Assembly: GCA_001313365.1 (NCBI GenBank)
Contig: BBFS01000005.1
Span: 1 to 64,000 of the forward strand
Origin: Paenarthrobacter nitroguajacolicus JCM 14115
Lineage (GTDB): Bacteria > Actinomycetota > Actinomycetes > Actinomycetales > Micrococcaceae
DNA: 64,000 bases
Reading direction: 5' to 3'
Under the pieces are notes generated by a model, which saw nothing but the letters and a program-made list of their open reading frames with translations, did no database searches and was not told the origin of the DNA. Position numbers and translations under genes: made by a program. Of this stretch, positions 29,500 through 39,407 are shown one piece after another. Each line of letters starts with the position of its first letter. Position 1 is the stretch's first letter.

Positions 29500-29836
29500 C
29501 GATGCCTTCTTCCTCCCAGATAGAGCAGCGGGAGAGGTTGCCGAAGCGTACGCTGTCAGGAGCGGCAGTGCGGTACGTGCGAGTGCCGCCACCGCCGGTG
29601 ACGGAATCCATTTCGTCAAGCTCTCCCTGCAGGAACCACGCCCCCGAGGGAGCTGGCCGGATTCCACCTTGCGGAGAACGGGCCAGCACCCTCGGAGTCG
29701 ATCATCTGCTTGAGCTTGTCAAGACGCCGTTGCAGGCATCAGCGACAAAGACCAGGAACAGCGGTTCCAAGGCCGAGGTGAGCTTGTCGCCGTACCTGTT
29801 GTCCAGAAGGACTTTCAGTCCGGCGAGCCAGCCTCA
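29483..29836 (-). CDS. Head-tail adaptor-like protein (frameshifted)
   Basis: About 115 aa. Reads VLLDNRYGDKLTSALEPLFL, later QGELDEMDSVTGGGGTRTYR and CSIWEEEGIDVPFS. The helical start and compact size suggest the gp6-like head-tail adaptor that sits on the portal. The start is uncertain (TTG 29,836 overlapping the upstream TGA, with a shift near 29,815). Another shift falls near 29,725. Confidence 0.45.
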
Positions 29837-30155
29837 ACTCTTGGGGGGGTTTGCGCCGCGCTTGGTGGTTTGGCGAGCAGAGGCGTCACCTTCGCCAGCG
29901 TCAGATCCATTTGCGTCCCCTGCCTCCTTGGCTTCAGCAGCTGCCTTAGCCTCGGCGTCTGCCTGAGCCTTGGCCGCTTCTGCGGCTTCCGCGTCCGCCT
30001 TTTCCTTGGCTTCAGCAGCTGCCTTAGCCTCGGCATCGGGGTCTGTCGCCGGTGTCTCTTCCACGGCCTTCCAGCCGTGCTTGGTGTAGAGCTTCTCCAG
30101 GTCCTCCCGCACGTTCACGGTCAGGCCGGACTTCTCATGCTTCAGAACAGTCACT
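29834..30155 (-). CDS. Small Ala/Glu-rich head-region protein, about 106 aa
   Basis: GTG 30,155 follows AAGGAG. Starts TVLKHEKSGLTVNVREDLEK and KLYTKHGWKAVEE, then a long charged Ala/Glu/Asp-rich tail (AEAKEKADAEAAEAAKAQAD) with repeats. The N-terminal domain resembles the short Gam-like or head-region proteins that follow the capsid gene in actinophages. The function is unknown; low-complexity repeats are visible in the DNA. Confidence 0.5.
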
Positions 30156-30164
30156 GGATGCTCC

Positions 30165-31092
30165 TTAGGCTGCCGGGGTGATGGCAGCGACAGGCTCAGC
30201 TGCCGTGCCATTGGCGGTGAGGACGTTGCCCAGCGCGTAGGCGTAGCGTGCCTTGAAACGCAGAGCAACCATGTCCTTCTCGGCAAGGTTGATGCCGTTG
30301 ACGGTTGCCTGGTCGAGGAACTTGACCGTGACATCCTGACGGACGCCGATCTTCACGCGGCCAGCGTCAACAACCATGGCGGTGGCCAGAGTGTTGTTCC
30401 ACGAGCCGTTCTTGGCGTAGCCGGCCTTCAGGCCGAACACGTCATCAGAGCCGAGCGCGTTGGACAGGCCCGGGGGGGTGAACACTGCGCCACCCTGAGA
30501 GTCGCGGAGGTTCGCGAGGCGGTAGCGGAGGCCAGAGCCGGACAGCAGGGCAGAGGGCTCGCCACCGGAGTCAGCCACAGCGCCAGCTGCGTTGAGGATC
30601 TGACCGCCAAGGTCGCTCGTGCCTGCGGTGGCGCCGATCTGGAAGATGTTGCCAGCAGCCGTAGCGGCGGCGAGCAGGTCCAGATCAGTCCACGTGCTGG
30701 GCTTGTTCAGGCCGAACAGCACCGCCTGGTCGAGCTTTTTACCGAGCGCGGCACCGCCGAGCTTGGTCAGGGACTCCAGGAGGTTCTCCGTGGAGTCCTC
30801 CAGGACGTCTTCGTGGATCGGGATGATTACGGCGACTTCCTCAACACGAACTTCTTGTTGTCCCAGATCGCCTCGGACGTCGGCTTGGTGCCGGCGGACG
30901 TGGAGACGCTCTCAGTAACCCAAGAGGCTTCCGGGAGGCCAGCGAGGACGGCAGGTTGGTGATCTTCGTGCCCAGCGGGACATTTTCGAAGACGGACAGG
31001 ACGGCCGACTCTGCCGAAGCGGTGGTCAGCAGCGAGCTGCTGTACTCCTCCTGGATCAGAGTGGCGACGTCGGCGCGAGAGATATCGGCCAT
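30165..31092 (-). CDS. HK97-fold major capsid protein (frameshifted)
   Basis: About 308 aa. ATG 31,092 follows GAAGGAG. Starts ADISRADVATLIQEEYSSSL; the middle has SWVTESVSTSAGTKPTSEAI and the conserved capsid segment EEVAVIIPIHEDVLEDSTEN. LGKKLDQAVLFGLNKPSTWT and VDAGRVKIGVRQDVTVKFLD follow. This is the HK97 capsid pattern with an E-loop and P domain. Frame changes at about 30,950 and 30,845 are needed to join the three readable parts. Confidence 0.85.
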
Positions 31093-31155
31093 GGTTTCGC
31101 TCCTTCAAGCGTTGAGGCCACCGTGTAGTGGCCGGGATGAATGACTGCGTTGGCT

Positions 31156-31754
31156 CTATTCGCCGCGGCGTGCAGCGCCCAACTGCCGCAATGCGGCAGC
31201 AGCCTTGGACTTGCCAGGCTTGTTGTCGGCGTCAGATTCTTCGCCCTTTACCGGTTTCGGTTTCGTGACGACTTTGGGACCCGTGGTGGTCTTGAGCAGG
31301 TAGGGCTTGTCCTTGGCGATCTCATCGAGGCGGGCCTTGATCGCTTTCGCGTCCGGACCGTCGTCGGTGATTTCGACCTTGGAAATGTCCCCGAAGAGCG
31401 CGATGGCGTCCTGCGGGTCTGAGAAGCGAGAGTCGCGGCGGTTGCCCGGATGTCGGCGTTCACGATTCGTGTCGTGAACTTGCCGGTGACCTCCTGGGCG
31501 CCTTCAGCTCGTGCAGCTTCGATTGCTTTCTGCTGCTCGGTCTTGCTGGACTCCTTGTACTTGTCGTACTCGGCTGCTTTCGACTTCAGGTCGTCGTAAT
31601 CAGCGGGCTTGGCCCGCTTCAGCCGGTCCTGAATGATCCGGTCAAGGTCAGCTTGGTCGCCGGGGGGGAGTGTAAGTGCTCTCGCCGCCGCCTTCCGCGC
31701 CTTCTCCGGTACCTTCAAGGGTGGCTGTGCCTTCTGGGGGGCTGCTCCGGTCAT
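31156..31754 (-). CDS. Capsid scaffolding protein (frameshifted)
   Basis: About 199 aa, almost wholly alpha-helical and charged. ATG 31,754 follows GGAGG. Helices include RALTLPPGDQADLDRIIQDR and DLKSKAAEYDKYKESSKTEQ; the C-terminus is basic (PGKSKAAAALRQLGAARRGE) after a shift near 31,425. Position directly upstream of the capsid gene and composition identify it as the scaffold. It acts inside the procapsid. Confidence 0.7.
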
Positions 31755-31817
31755 GGTTCCTCCGTAAATCCGTCGATATACCGGCAAAATGAGCAGTTGC
31801 CGTCACTGCGTCCCCCG

Positions 31818-33153
31818 CTATTCGGGTGGGGGGGTTTGTAGTTGCGCGCCGATTGCGCGCATGGTGTCGTCCGTTTTGGCCTGAATCTGGGCCGGGATGG
31901 ACTGATCACCGTTTTTCCGCGCGAAATCGGCTGCTTCGAGGGCGTCAGCCTTCGACCAGCCCGGAATCATCGCGAAAAGCATCTCCAGAGGGGCGTTGAG
32001 CGTCCGGAGCTTCACCATGGAGTCGCTGATTTGAGCCAGTGACCGTGTTGAGGTGTCCTGCCAGTGCATTTGCGCCGAGGAGTCCTGTGCTGCGTCCTCG
32101 TAGCCGAGGATTGCCGCCGCAGCGCGCATGTTGAGCTCGTGACCTTCACCCATGACCACCTTGTGGTCATCGATGTTGCGGAAGTAGCCCGATTCTGCGG
32201 CTGCGATGCCCTCAGCGGACATGTTCACGATGGCGCCGAGCAGGTAATGCGGCGGGACCTGGCAGACAGCGGACAGGTGCTTGATGTGCGTGTCCACCGC
32301 GTTGGCCACTTGGGTGATATTCGCGGCTGCGAAGTCACCGAAGCGCACTTCACCTTCGCCTGATCCATGGAGGAGCGAGTCAATTGCGGGCCGCACCAGC
32401 GCGTTACCGTTGCGTCGGTGCCGATCTTCCCGCCGGACTGCCATTTCTGCGGGAACGCGCCGTAGCGCTGGACCATTTGCAGGGTGAACGTGGCGTCAAC
32501 GATTCGCTTGTAGACGGGGGAACGCCGGCGCTAGCTGCGATTTTGGCAGCCCGTCCATGGCGAACTCGTTGGCGATCATCGAAACCGGTGTAAAGCCGAG
32601 GTCATGCGGGGCGATTTCGAGCTTTTGAATGCTTTTCGGTGTTCCCTTGATGACGTAGCGGGCTTCGTCATCGAGGAATTGCCAGCTGTCCTTGGAGATC
32701 CGGTGCAGGACGTACTTGGGGGAACTCGTCCCACGGGTCAGCCTTCACTTGGAAGGTCTGCAGGCATGACAGCGGGCGCATGACCACACCGCCGTTGGCG
32801 GCGGGGAGGTCCATCATGTAGCTGTAGCCGAGCCCTATCACCTCACGGTGCAGCGCGCCCTGGCGTCCGTCCATGCCGTTCTCTTGCCACGCTTCACGCC
32901 ACACCCGGTCATCGCTGTAGCCGTCAACGATCAGGCCCTGAGCGATGCAGTCCCGGACGAACTGGAGCCACGGAGTGGACGCCTTCCGGAACATGTCCTT
33001 GTACTCAAGGTCCGCGTGGTCCGGCATCCACGTCCGGGCAAGGCCGCCGTCGATGTTCTTCTGAATGAAACGGAGCCGTGCCCATTCCTTGTTGGCCTCG
33101 GGAAGGACCTCATCAGTGATGACTTGGGAAAGCTCAACTGCGCTCAGCGCCAC
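31818..33153 (-). CDS. Portal protein (frameshifted)
   Basis: About 445 aa. GTG 33,153 opens ALSAVELSQVITDEVLPEAN; then WARLRFIQKNIDGGLARTWM, DARYVIKGTPKSIQKLEIAP, HIKHLSAVCQVPPHYLLGAI and NMSAEGIAAAESGYFRNIDD. These are the hallmarks of SPP1-type phage portals, including the PPHYLLG core. The portal forms the dodecameric DNA gateway at one vertex. Frame changes near 32,715, 32,520 and 32,395. An alternative longer N-terminus continues upstream in-frame, but the terminase gene occupies it. Confidence 0.8.
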
Positions 33154-33157
33154 GTGA

Positions 33158-34663
33158 TCACCTGATTCCTGTAATGACGCTTCTTCTTTCGCCGGGCTGG
33201 ATTCGGACTTCTTCACGCCCCAGTGCGCAGGGTGACGGACTGGACCTGCGTGATAGGTTCCCGGGGGGGTCTGACTGGTCCCATGTATGGCCACCAACCA
33301 GCGGGCGGGTAGTGGCATTCTTCAGGGACTGGTAGAGGTCATCCTGGCCGCGGTGGACCACGAGCGATTGGTTTATGGACTCGACCATCAGCCCGAACGC
33401 GCCAGCGACTTCACCGGCGTTCACAGCCATGTACTTGATGCCAGCTGCTGTCAGGTCAGTGAGGATCGGCGCGCAGTTTTTCTCATCCAGCACCACAAGT
33501 ACGGGGGGGCCGAGGGAATCTACGAGAGCCTTCAGTGCCGCCGGAACCCAAAGCGTCTGTACGCGGGTGTCCAGCGTTTCCACGAAGATACGATGGCCGG
33601 CCCGGGAAGCCGCGGCGATGGTCGCATACCCGCCACCGCGCCCCCCCAGAGCGACAGCCAGCACCGGAAGAGCGCCGAGAGAAGCCGCAGCATCAGCCGA
33701 AGCGTTCCACTTGGGCAGCTCGACGTCGTTATGGCTGATTTCCTGCTCCGGACGGCGGTTAGGCCACACGCTGCAGCGCTCACGTGCGAAGTCCTGCTTG
33801 TCGAGGCTCTTGTCACGGTCGTACTGCTCTGCGATGGTCTCCGTACGGATGCGGATGTCCTTCGCAGGGTTGGAGTCGGCCCACACCTTCTCGTCGCTCA
33901 AATCGAGCAGCTCTGCAAGGTCTGGATCTTCCGAACTCCGGGGGGGACCACTCCATCCATCCTGTTCGGTCCTTCTTCGTGGACCGTCCACGGTCGCGGA
34001 CACCCTCGAAAACCTCGCTGTCATTCAGGCCCTCTTCCGGAACCGTGCCGGTGTAGAACTCCTGGCGATTCGGGATGGCTGACTGCGTGTATGTCAGCGC
34101 GTTCCGGGCCGCGGTGCTCAGCTCCTGCGCCTCGTCATACACAATGACGTCAGCAGAGAAGCCGCGGCCTGAGTTCTTGGACCGGGCTACGAACTTGATG
34201 CGGTTGCCGAGGCTCTTCTGCCCCGGAGCCTGCTTCAACAGGATCTCTGCGGTGTTGCCGCGGTACACCTGCTCCACACGCTCGCTCAGCCGGGGGGGAC
34301 GGACTCAATTACACCGCGCAGACGGTCAAACCCGTCCATGGCTGTCTTGAACTCGTGCGCCGTGTGCAGGATCGACTTACGGCGCTTGTCCGGACGCGGG
34401 AAAAGGAACAAATGCGCCAAGTCATAGGCAACAAGAATCTCGCCCTTGCCGTTCTGACGCGCAACGAGCGCTCCGAACTCAGTAGCCGCCCACTCGTTCG
34501 CCTCATTGACCGAAAACAGCGCATCGATTACGTACGACTGCCAGTCATCCAAGATGACGCCACAAAGTTTTGCGAACTGGGAAACCTTGGGACCGTGCGT
34601 CCCTACGGAATCAGGAAGTTTTTCGATCCGCGGGCGCTGGGAACCCAATAACGTTCGAGGCAT
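33158..34663 (-). CDS. Terminase large subunit (frameshifted)
   Basis: About 500 aa. The N-terminal ATPase has VARQNGKGEILVAYDLAHLF (Walker A-like region QNGKGE) and VIVYDEAQELS (Walker B). The C-terminal nuclease region shows ISHNDVELPKWNASAD, LAVALGGRGGGYATIAAASR and VLDEKNCAPILTDLTAAGIK. It packages DNA into the procapsid. ATG 34,663 overlaps the small subunit. Frame changes near 34,300 and 33,945 lie at seven-base G/C runs. The stop is assigned as TGA 33,158. Confidence 0.85.
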
Positions 34664-35104
34664 CACCGCTGAGGAACTCATCGAACGGGTCAACCTCCTT
34701 CACAGTCGCGCCCTCCAGGGCCTCAATCTCCGCGAGCAGCTCAGAATGCCGCTTCGACAGGGGCGCAAGCTTCGCCGGCTCTTCACCTGACACGTGAGCC
34801 ATGGCCGCTTCAACCAGAGACAATCCCCCCCACTGCAGCCGCTCCACGCGCGTACGGGTCGCCGGTGGAACCTCGGGAGCTTCCCGACGCTCTGCATCGA
34901 AGTCCTCCCAGTTCTCAAATTCATCAGGAGGAGTGGCAAGAGCAGTCTTAGTTCTGGCAGGCTGCCCGGACTCGCGAGCATCCTTCTGCTCAGCCACCCG
35001 CTCATCCGAAGCGCGCCGACAAGCAGCGTCCACCGGTTCGCCCTTGCGCAGATGCCGCTTGTACGCGCTATAGGAACCGCAGGGAGCAGGGGGGGACGAG
35101 GCAT
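34611..35104 (-). CDS. Terminase small subunit (frameshifted near N-terminus)
   Basis: About 164 aa. ATG 35,104 follows GAGGTG. The N-terminal CGSYSAYKRHLRKGEPVDAA with a downstream Cys-Arg-Arg is the small-domain pattern known from actinophage terminase small subunits and related DNA-recognition proteins. A central variable region leads to helical GLSLVEAAMAHVSGEEPAKL. A seven-C run near 35,089 (expected five) breaks the first frame. Overlaps the large subunit by about 50 bases. Confidence 0.7.
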
Positions 35105-35135
35105 CCGGACACCTCCAATCGGTGTGAAGGCCCAA

Positions 35136-35374
35136 TCAGTGTGAGATCTCTGTTTTGGTGCGCAGGAAAAATGCCCGGACCAGGCGGGAGGTGGGCAGAG
35201 GGTCAGCCTTGGGGGTGTACCCCCCCGGGGGGTATGGGGTCGGTGCAGTGACAGCACACAGCCGGCAACCATCAGGAATCCCTGACACGCCAGAAGGGAA
35301 GGCCGGTCCATGGCAAGGGCTATTAGCATCCCGACGAAGGCGCCTGCAGCAACCGTGTATCCGAAGCGCCTCAC
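35136..35374 (-). CDS. Small membrane protein, about 79 aa (frameshifted)
   Basis: GTG 35,374 reads RRFGYTVAAGAFVGMLIALA, a membrane helix, then LACQGFLMVAGCVLSLHRPH, a second. After the run at 35,220-35,232 the frame YTPKADPLPTSRLVRAFFLR ends at 35,136. Function unknown; its start overlaps the preceding stop (GTGA). Confidence 0.5.
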
Positions 35375-35550
35375 TGTTGGCTCTCAGTCGGTGGTTGGTA
35401 TGCCTGCTTGGCACGGTCAGCCACGCGTTGGATGAGCGCTTGCGTACCCATGGAGATCAGGGTCGCACCGCTGTAGGTCATAACCTCTTCAACCTCTGAG
35501 CTAAAGACATCCTCACTGTCTTGGTGCTGCACTGTGATGGTGACTCGCAT
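35371..35550 (-). CDS. Small hypothetical protein, 59 aa
   Basis: ATG 35,550 gives MRVTITVQHQDSEDVFSSEV; the middle reads EEVMTYSGATLISMGTQALI and the end AKQAYQPPTESQQ. Acidic; unrecognised. It lies 9 bases after the HNH stop and overlaps the downstream GTG start, so it belongs to the same late operon. Confidence 0.5.
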   Translation of the reverse strand: MRVTITVQHQDSEDVFSSEVEEVMTYSGATLISMGTQALIQRVADRAKQAYQPPTESQQ

Positions 35551-35559
35551 GCTCGGCTC

Positions 35560-35828
35560 CTACTGTGCTGGTCTGATGATGGGTGCTGCGCTGTCGCTCT
35601 TCTTTGAGTTGCAGCTGCGGTGCATTGGCTTGAGGTCCTGCTTGTACAGGTGACCACCGTTGCTACTGCTTCTGGGTGGTCAGCTGTGAAGGACATGGCG
35701 TCTGTCTTGGGGGGGAGTGTGTAGTCGATGGGCTTGCCGCACCATGTGCAGTCCAGGCCTCGACGTTTGAGTGCAGCTTGCTTGCGGCGGTAGGCGCGGT
35801 GTCCGCGTCCATCCCTCACTGATCCCAT
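35560..35828 (-). CDS. HNH endonuclease near terminase (frameshifted)
   Basis: About 90 aa. ATG 35,828 follows GGAGGTGG. Has a zinc knuckle DCTWCGKPIDY, then the HNH core SFTADHPEAVANGGHLYKQD and MHRSCNSKKSD after a shift near 35,660. Phage HNH enzymes next to terminase genes assist DNA packaging at cos-type ends. The basic N-terminus (RKQAALKRRG) fits DNA binding. Confidence 0.75.
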
Positions 35829-35990
35829 GAGATGGCCACCTCCGTGGTGTGGTGTTGCGTGCGCCCGCAGGAAGTCCCATGACAGGCACATCCGAGGGGT
35901 GCCCGGTTCAACCTTCGGTTCGAAGAGATGCCGTTGACGGGCGCACGCTGTGTTGAGGGAACACCTCATTCAGAAGCTATGGAGCTTCCG

Positions 35991-36069
35991 TGGGCTGACA
36001 GGATTCGAACCTGCATCTCTGGAGTGGCCCCAGCCAAACTCCATCGCTCTTCCAATTGAGCTACAGCCC
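35991..36069 (-). tRNA. Phage tRNA-like gene with expanded anticodon loop
   Basis: The reverse strand folds as a cloverleaf. Acceptor GGGCTG/CAGCCC, D arm GCTC-AATTGGAA-GAGC and a perfect T arm GCAGG-TTCGAAT-CCTGT are all present. The anticodon stem TGGAG/CTCCA encloses 14 bases (TTTGGCTGGGGCCA), not seven, and these can form an extra TGGC/GCCA stem. No anticodon can be read with confidence, so the amino acid is not assigned. CCA is not encoded. It may be a decayed tRNA, an inserted segment, or a sequence error. Confidence 0.55.
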
Positions 36070-36184
36070 GGGCAGGTTTCGGGGCTGATGCACCTGCCAG
36101 CTATCCCAAGTCCGTGGTGCAGCCCCCCCACAGCTCACTGCTACTCACGGAAGCGGACCCCTATGCGTCTCCCCCAAGAGACGA

Positions 36185-36226
36185 CAAAGGCCCGGACTGT
36201 ACAGGGGGGGGTGACAGTCCGGGCCT
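36185..36226 (-). terminator. Terminator of the early operon
   Basis: AGGCCCGGACTGT and ACAGTCCGGGCCT pair perfectly over 13 bp. On the reverse strand the stem is followed by TTGTCG, a short T stretch. It lies downstream of the replication operon and upstream of the tRNA-like element, separating early from late transcription. Confidence 0.75.
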
Positions 36227-36297
36227 CGCTTGCCTGAAAGTAGAGACACTTCCGCGGCGGTACCACTAGTTTAATTCAGATCGGCGTGGATTAAAAG

Positions 36298-36894
36298 TTA
36301 GCGGGTCGGCGTGTTGATGGCGGCGTTGAGGTGGTGCATCTCAGCTCCCACCCATGCTGATCCACAGTTTCCGCACTCCACCCATGCCTCGCCGTTGAAG
36401 GCGTGCCCTGTGAGGCAGCGCTTCCACCTGGACTCGTCCTCCTCGAACGCCGTGTAGAACAGCTCCCCCCCACACTGCGGGCAGGGCGCGTCGATCACGA
36501 GCGGCTTGGCCGGTTGAAACACCTGCTCGATGGCGGCCACCCACTCCGCGGTGAACTGCTCGGCTTCCTTCCGCGGGCCATCGTTCACTGATGCCACCCG
36601 CGCCCATGCCTTCATGGAGTCCTCCAGCGACCCATGCTTGACACCCGGGAAGAACTTGCCGTGCTGGAAGAACACCACGGACTCGATGCGGAGATACAGG
36701 TCATAGGCGGACAGGGCCAGTGGTGCCGGCGTGCCGGACCCTCCACCCTGAGACGATCCGCTGATGCCTTTGCACGCTACCCGCAGCTGGTCGAGCAGGG
36801 GCGGGGCTTTGACCCATTGCGGGCCGTTGTCCGTGTCGATCTTGTGTGTGGTCTCCATGGTGAGCTGGTCGACGTTGGTTGCGAGGTTCACCAT
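36298..36894 (-). CDS. Phage hypothetical protein with zinc ribbon, 198 aa
   Basis: ATG 36,894. The N-terminus has VNLATNVDQLTMETTHKIDT and PPLLDQLRVACKGISGS, then a helical region with DLYLRIESVVFFQHGKF. The C-terminus holds two zinc knuckles, CPQCGGELFY and ECGNCGSAWV. I recall this pattern from actinophage proteins of the DUF7341 type; the role is unknown. Last gene of the early operon, with a terminator beyond. Confidence 0.6.
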   Translation of the reverse strand: MVNLATNVDQLTMETTHKIDTDNGPQWVKAPPLLDQLRVACKGISGSSQGGGSGTPAPLALSAYDLYLRIESVVFFQHGKFFPGVKHGSLEDSMKAWARVASVNDGPRKEAEQFTAEWVAAIEQVFQPAKPLVIDAPCPQCGGELFYTAFEEDESRWKRCLTGHAFNGEAWVECGNCGSAWVGAEMHHLNAAINTPTR

Positions 36895-37068
36895 GGCTGT
36901 CCTGGGTTGTGGCGGTTGACGGGCGTGGCGCGTGAAGCTTCGGCCCGTATCAGCGCCACTCGCTCCTCATCAGCCTCTTGCCGGCGCTCTTGGAAGTGGC
37001 AGCCGCAGGCGCGTCCCTTGGCGCAGCGGTACGGGGGTCCAGCAGCAGGACCGTTTGCAGTTCTTCAT
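36888..37068 (-). CDS. Small Cys-rich protein, about 59 aa (frameshifted)
   Basis: ATG 37,068 overlaps the upstream stop. Restoring one base in an AAA run near 37,055 gives YRCAKGRACGCHFQERRQEA followed by a basic helix ending NRHNPGQPW at 36,888. Cys-rich and probably zinc-binding. Unrecognised. Confidence 0.45.
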
Positions 37069-37398
37069 GATTCCCCCAGTTCCCATGCAGCCCAGTGCCG
37101 TGGTGTTTCGTTGGTGACAATTCGGTAAGTGATTGCTCCTCGGTGGACGGTGGCCAGCACGGGGGGGAGTGCGCTGCAGAGGTGTGCTGCGCGGAGCAGC
37201 CTTGCCCGGTCAGCTGGGCCGAGGGCCTTGCCTGCCGTTCCGACCTGGACGAGTGCCAGGCCGTGGGCTTCATGTGCCATTGCAATGTCTGCCGGGCCCT
37301 TTGATCCAGCTGCGCGCATGATCAGTTCGAAGCCTTGGGCGATGAGGTGGTCACGGACTTTGTATTCTCGGGCTCGCCCCCGAGGTGGCGGTGCTCAA
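37065..37398 (-). CDS. Holliday-junction-resolvase-like PD-(D/E)XK protein (frameshifted)
   Basis: About 110 aa. The TTG start overlaps the SSB stop (TTGA). After a shift at the G run near 37,380 the frame reads [20 protein letters not shown] and [20 protein letters not shown], then ALVQVGTAG. The conserved GSKGPAD...VQV core is that of small phage resolvase-like PD-(D/E)XK nucleases; the usual Lys of the last motif is not evident here (Gly instead), so activity is uncertain. Ends [18 protein letters not shown]. Confidence 0.6.
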
Positions 37399-37929
37399 AA
37401 TGGTGGCTCCTGCCCGGTTGGGCCGGTGCCCCCCCAGCTGTCGGCGTCGCTGGCCCCCCCGGGAGTTGCCCACTGGTCCTGCTGTGCGGGCTGGCTGCCC
37501 CCCCAGTTGTTGCCCGTGTTCGTGTTGCCGCCAAAGCCTCCAGCGCCCTGGCCGCCACCGTTGCGTGATGTGCGGGTTACCTTCGCCGTCGCGCTCCTGA
37601 GCGAGGCGCCGATTTCGTCCACTTCAAGCTCAATCACCGTGCGCTTCTCGCCCTGCTTCGTTTCGTAGCTGCGAGATTTCAGTCGGCCTTCCACGATGAC
37701 GCGCATGCCTTGGTAAGGGACTCGGCCACGTTCTCGGCCATCTCCCGCCACACTGAGGCTCGGAGGAACAGGGTTTCTCCGTCCTTCCATTCATTCGACT
37801 GGCGGTCGAACGTCCTGGGCGTAGAAGCGATGGTGAAGTTAGCCACCGCGGATCCGCTCGGGGGTGAAGCGCAGCTCGGGGGTCGTTGGTGAGATTGCCG
37901 ATGATCGTGATTGTTGTTTCGCCTGCCAT
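37395..37929 (-). CDS. ssb: Single-stranded DNA-binding protein (frameshifted)
   Basis: About 178 aa. OB-fold N-terminus with [20 protein letters not shown], then [20 protein letters not shown] and [18 protein letters not shown]. After a shift near 37,700 comes [20 protein letters not shown]. The C-terminal half is a Gly/Gln-rich linker ending GQEPPF, the usual partner-binding tip. It coats single-stranded DNA during phage replication. ATG 37,929; frame changes near 37,865 and 37,700. Confidence 0.88.
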
Positions 37930-37931
37930 GT

Positions 37932-38171
37932 TCAGGCCGCCTTTCGTTCTGATTTGAGTTCCTCGAGGAGGTCCGGCCGGAAGCCGTACCAGTGCCGTTC
38001 ATCCACCTTGACCACGGGTGCGCCCATGTAGCCGAGTGCCTTGACTGCCTCCAATGCGGTCAGGTCCTGGCTGATGTCGATGGTTTTGAACGTGAAGCCT
38101 TCGCGTTCCAGCCAGTCCTTGGTCAGGGTGCACTGGACACATGAGGGCTTCGAATAGACAGTGATTACCAA
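37932..38171 (-). CDS. Glutaredoxin-like (NrdH-type) thioredoxin-fold protein
   Basis: 80 aa. TTG 38,171 gives [20 protein letters not shown], with the redox CVQC motif. Then [20 protein letters not shown] and [20 protein letters not shown] (cis-Pro APVV) follow. NrdH-type glutaredoxins donate electrons to ribonucleotide reductase. Its start overlaps the helicase stop by seven bases. Confidence 0.88.
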   Translation of the reverse strand: MVITVYSKPSCVQCTLTKDWLEREGFTFKTIDISQDLTALEAVKALGYMGAPVVKVDERHWYGFRPDLLEELKSERKAA

Positions 38172-39407
38172 GTGACTGCCTCTTTCTGTGGTTGGTCCCA
38201 GCCGTAGTACTTGCGCCGGGTTTCGGGGGGGTGGATGTTGTCTGCGGTCCACGGGAACGGGCCGCCGCGCTCCAGACGTTTGGGCCAGTCCGTTTGCTGG
38301 TTGCGGTCACCGCGCCAGCGCTGGATGGTCGCGCCGGTGGTGCCGTCAGCCTCGGGGGGCGAGCCCAAAACCGAACTCAGGCCAGCCCATGAGCGCAGCT
38401 GAGCCACGAGGGGGACAGGTCGCGAGCCTGCTGGCCGTTGCCCTTGGGGGGAGTGACCCTCCATGACCATCACCAAGCCGCGATCCCGTAATGAGTCCAG
38501 CGCGGTGATGAGCGGGGCCGCGTCGTCGTCGTTGTTGATGCCGTTCGGGACCATCTTGTAGATCGGGCCGATGAACAGGACGTCGGGCCGGTTCTTGTCC
38601 ACCAGGCGGTGGATAGCGCCCAGTGCGGCGTCTTTGGTGATGTCGATCCGGCCTGTGCAGGCAAGGTCGATGTTGGATGGGTCGTTGCTGCCGTACTGGC
38701 GAGCTTTAGCTGCCATGCCGCGGACCTCACGGCGCCACTGGCCCTCGGTGTTCTCGACGTCGACCACCTGCACCCGTAGCGGGTCGATGTGGTCAAGGCT
38801 GATCGGGTTGATGCCGGCGGCGAACTGGACAGCCATCTGGCGGATCCATGTGGACTTACCGAAGCCCTCGAACCCGGTGATGATCATCCGGTCGCCGCGT
38901 TCGAACAGTCCCGGCACCAGCCAGTCATGGTCTTCCTCGGTGGCGAGGACTTCGCCCAGCTTCTTCGAGTCGATGCCCTGCCCCGGGGGGGTGTTGTCCC
39001 GGATGCCCTTCAGGTCCTCCATCGCGTCACTGAGCGCCTTGGCCGGCGGCAGCCGTCAGCTGTGGCCTGCTGGATGAGTCGCTGCCCGGCAGACCGGAGC
39101 GCCCGCTTCACGGACGCCTCCCGGACCTGCTTGGCGTAAAACTCCACCGTGTGAGCCGATGACGTGCCTCCATCCAGGCAAACACTTCCGTGATCTGCAC
39201 ACCCTGCAAGCCACGCGCCAGCAACTTCAGGAACACAGACCCCCCCGGCTCGATGGGCTCCGGAGTCGGGTGCATCTCCAACATGACCGCGAACGCCTCA
39301 CCCAGCATGTGGGACTGGAAGTCCAGCGGGTTCACGATTTCCGAGGCGAAGCGCACAGCATCCCGGGACAGGAGGCAGGCGCCAATGACGTAGTGCTCCG
39401 GAGTCAT
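38165..39407 (-). CDS. DnaB-like replicative helicase (frameshifted)
   Basis: About 414 aa. The N-terminal DnaB-N-like domain is VIGACLLSRDAVRFASEIVN. After shifts near 39,160 and 39,045 the ATPase reads DRMIITGFEGFGKSTWIRQM (Walker A GFEGFGKST), VQVVDVENTEGQWRREV and PDVLFIGPIYKM (Walker B). The fold is RecA-like of the AAA_25 type and probably unwinds DNA at the phage fork. ATG 39,407. The last frame ends at 38,165. A shift at the G run near 38,440 may alter a few residues. Confidence 0.75.

Noticed and set aside
29881..30060. CRISPR-like or tandem repeats in the head region
   Set aside because: The repeated CTTCAGCAGCTGCCTTAGCC-type segments encode the Ala/Glu-rich protein tail; unit length is irregular and there are no spacers. 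No CRISPR array was seen elsewhere either.
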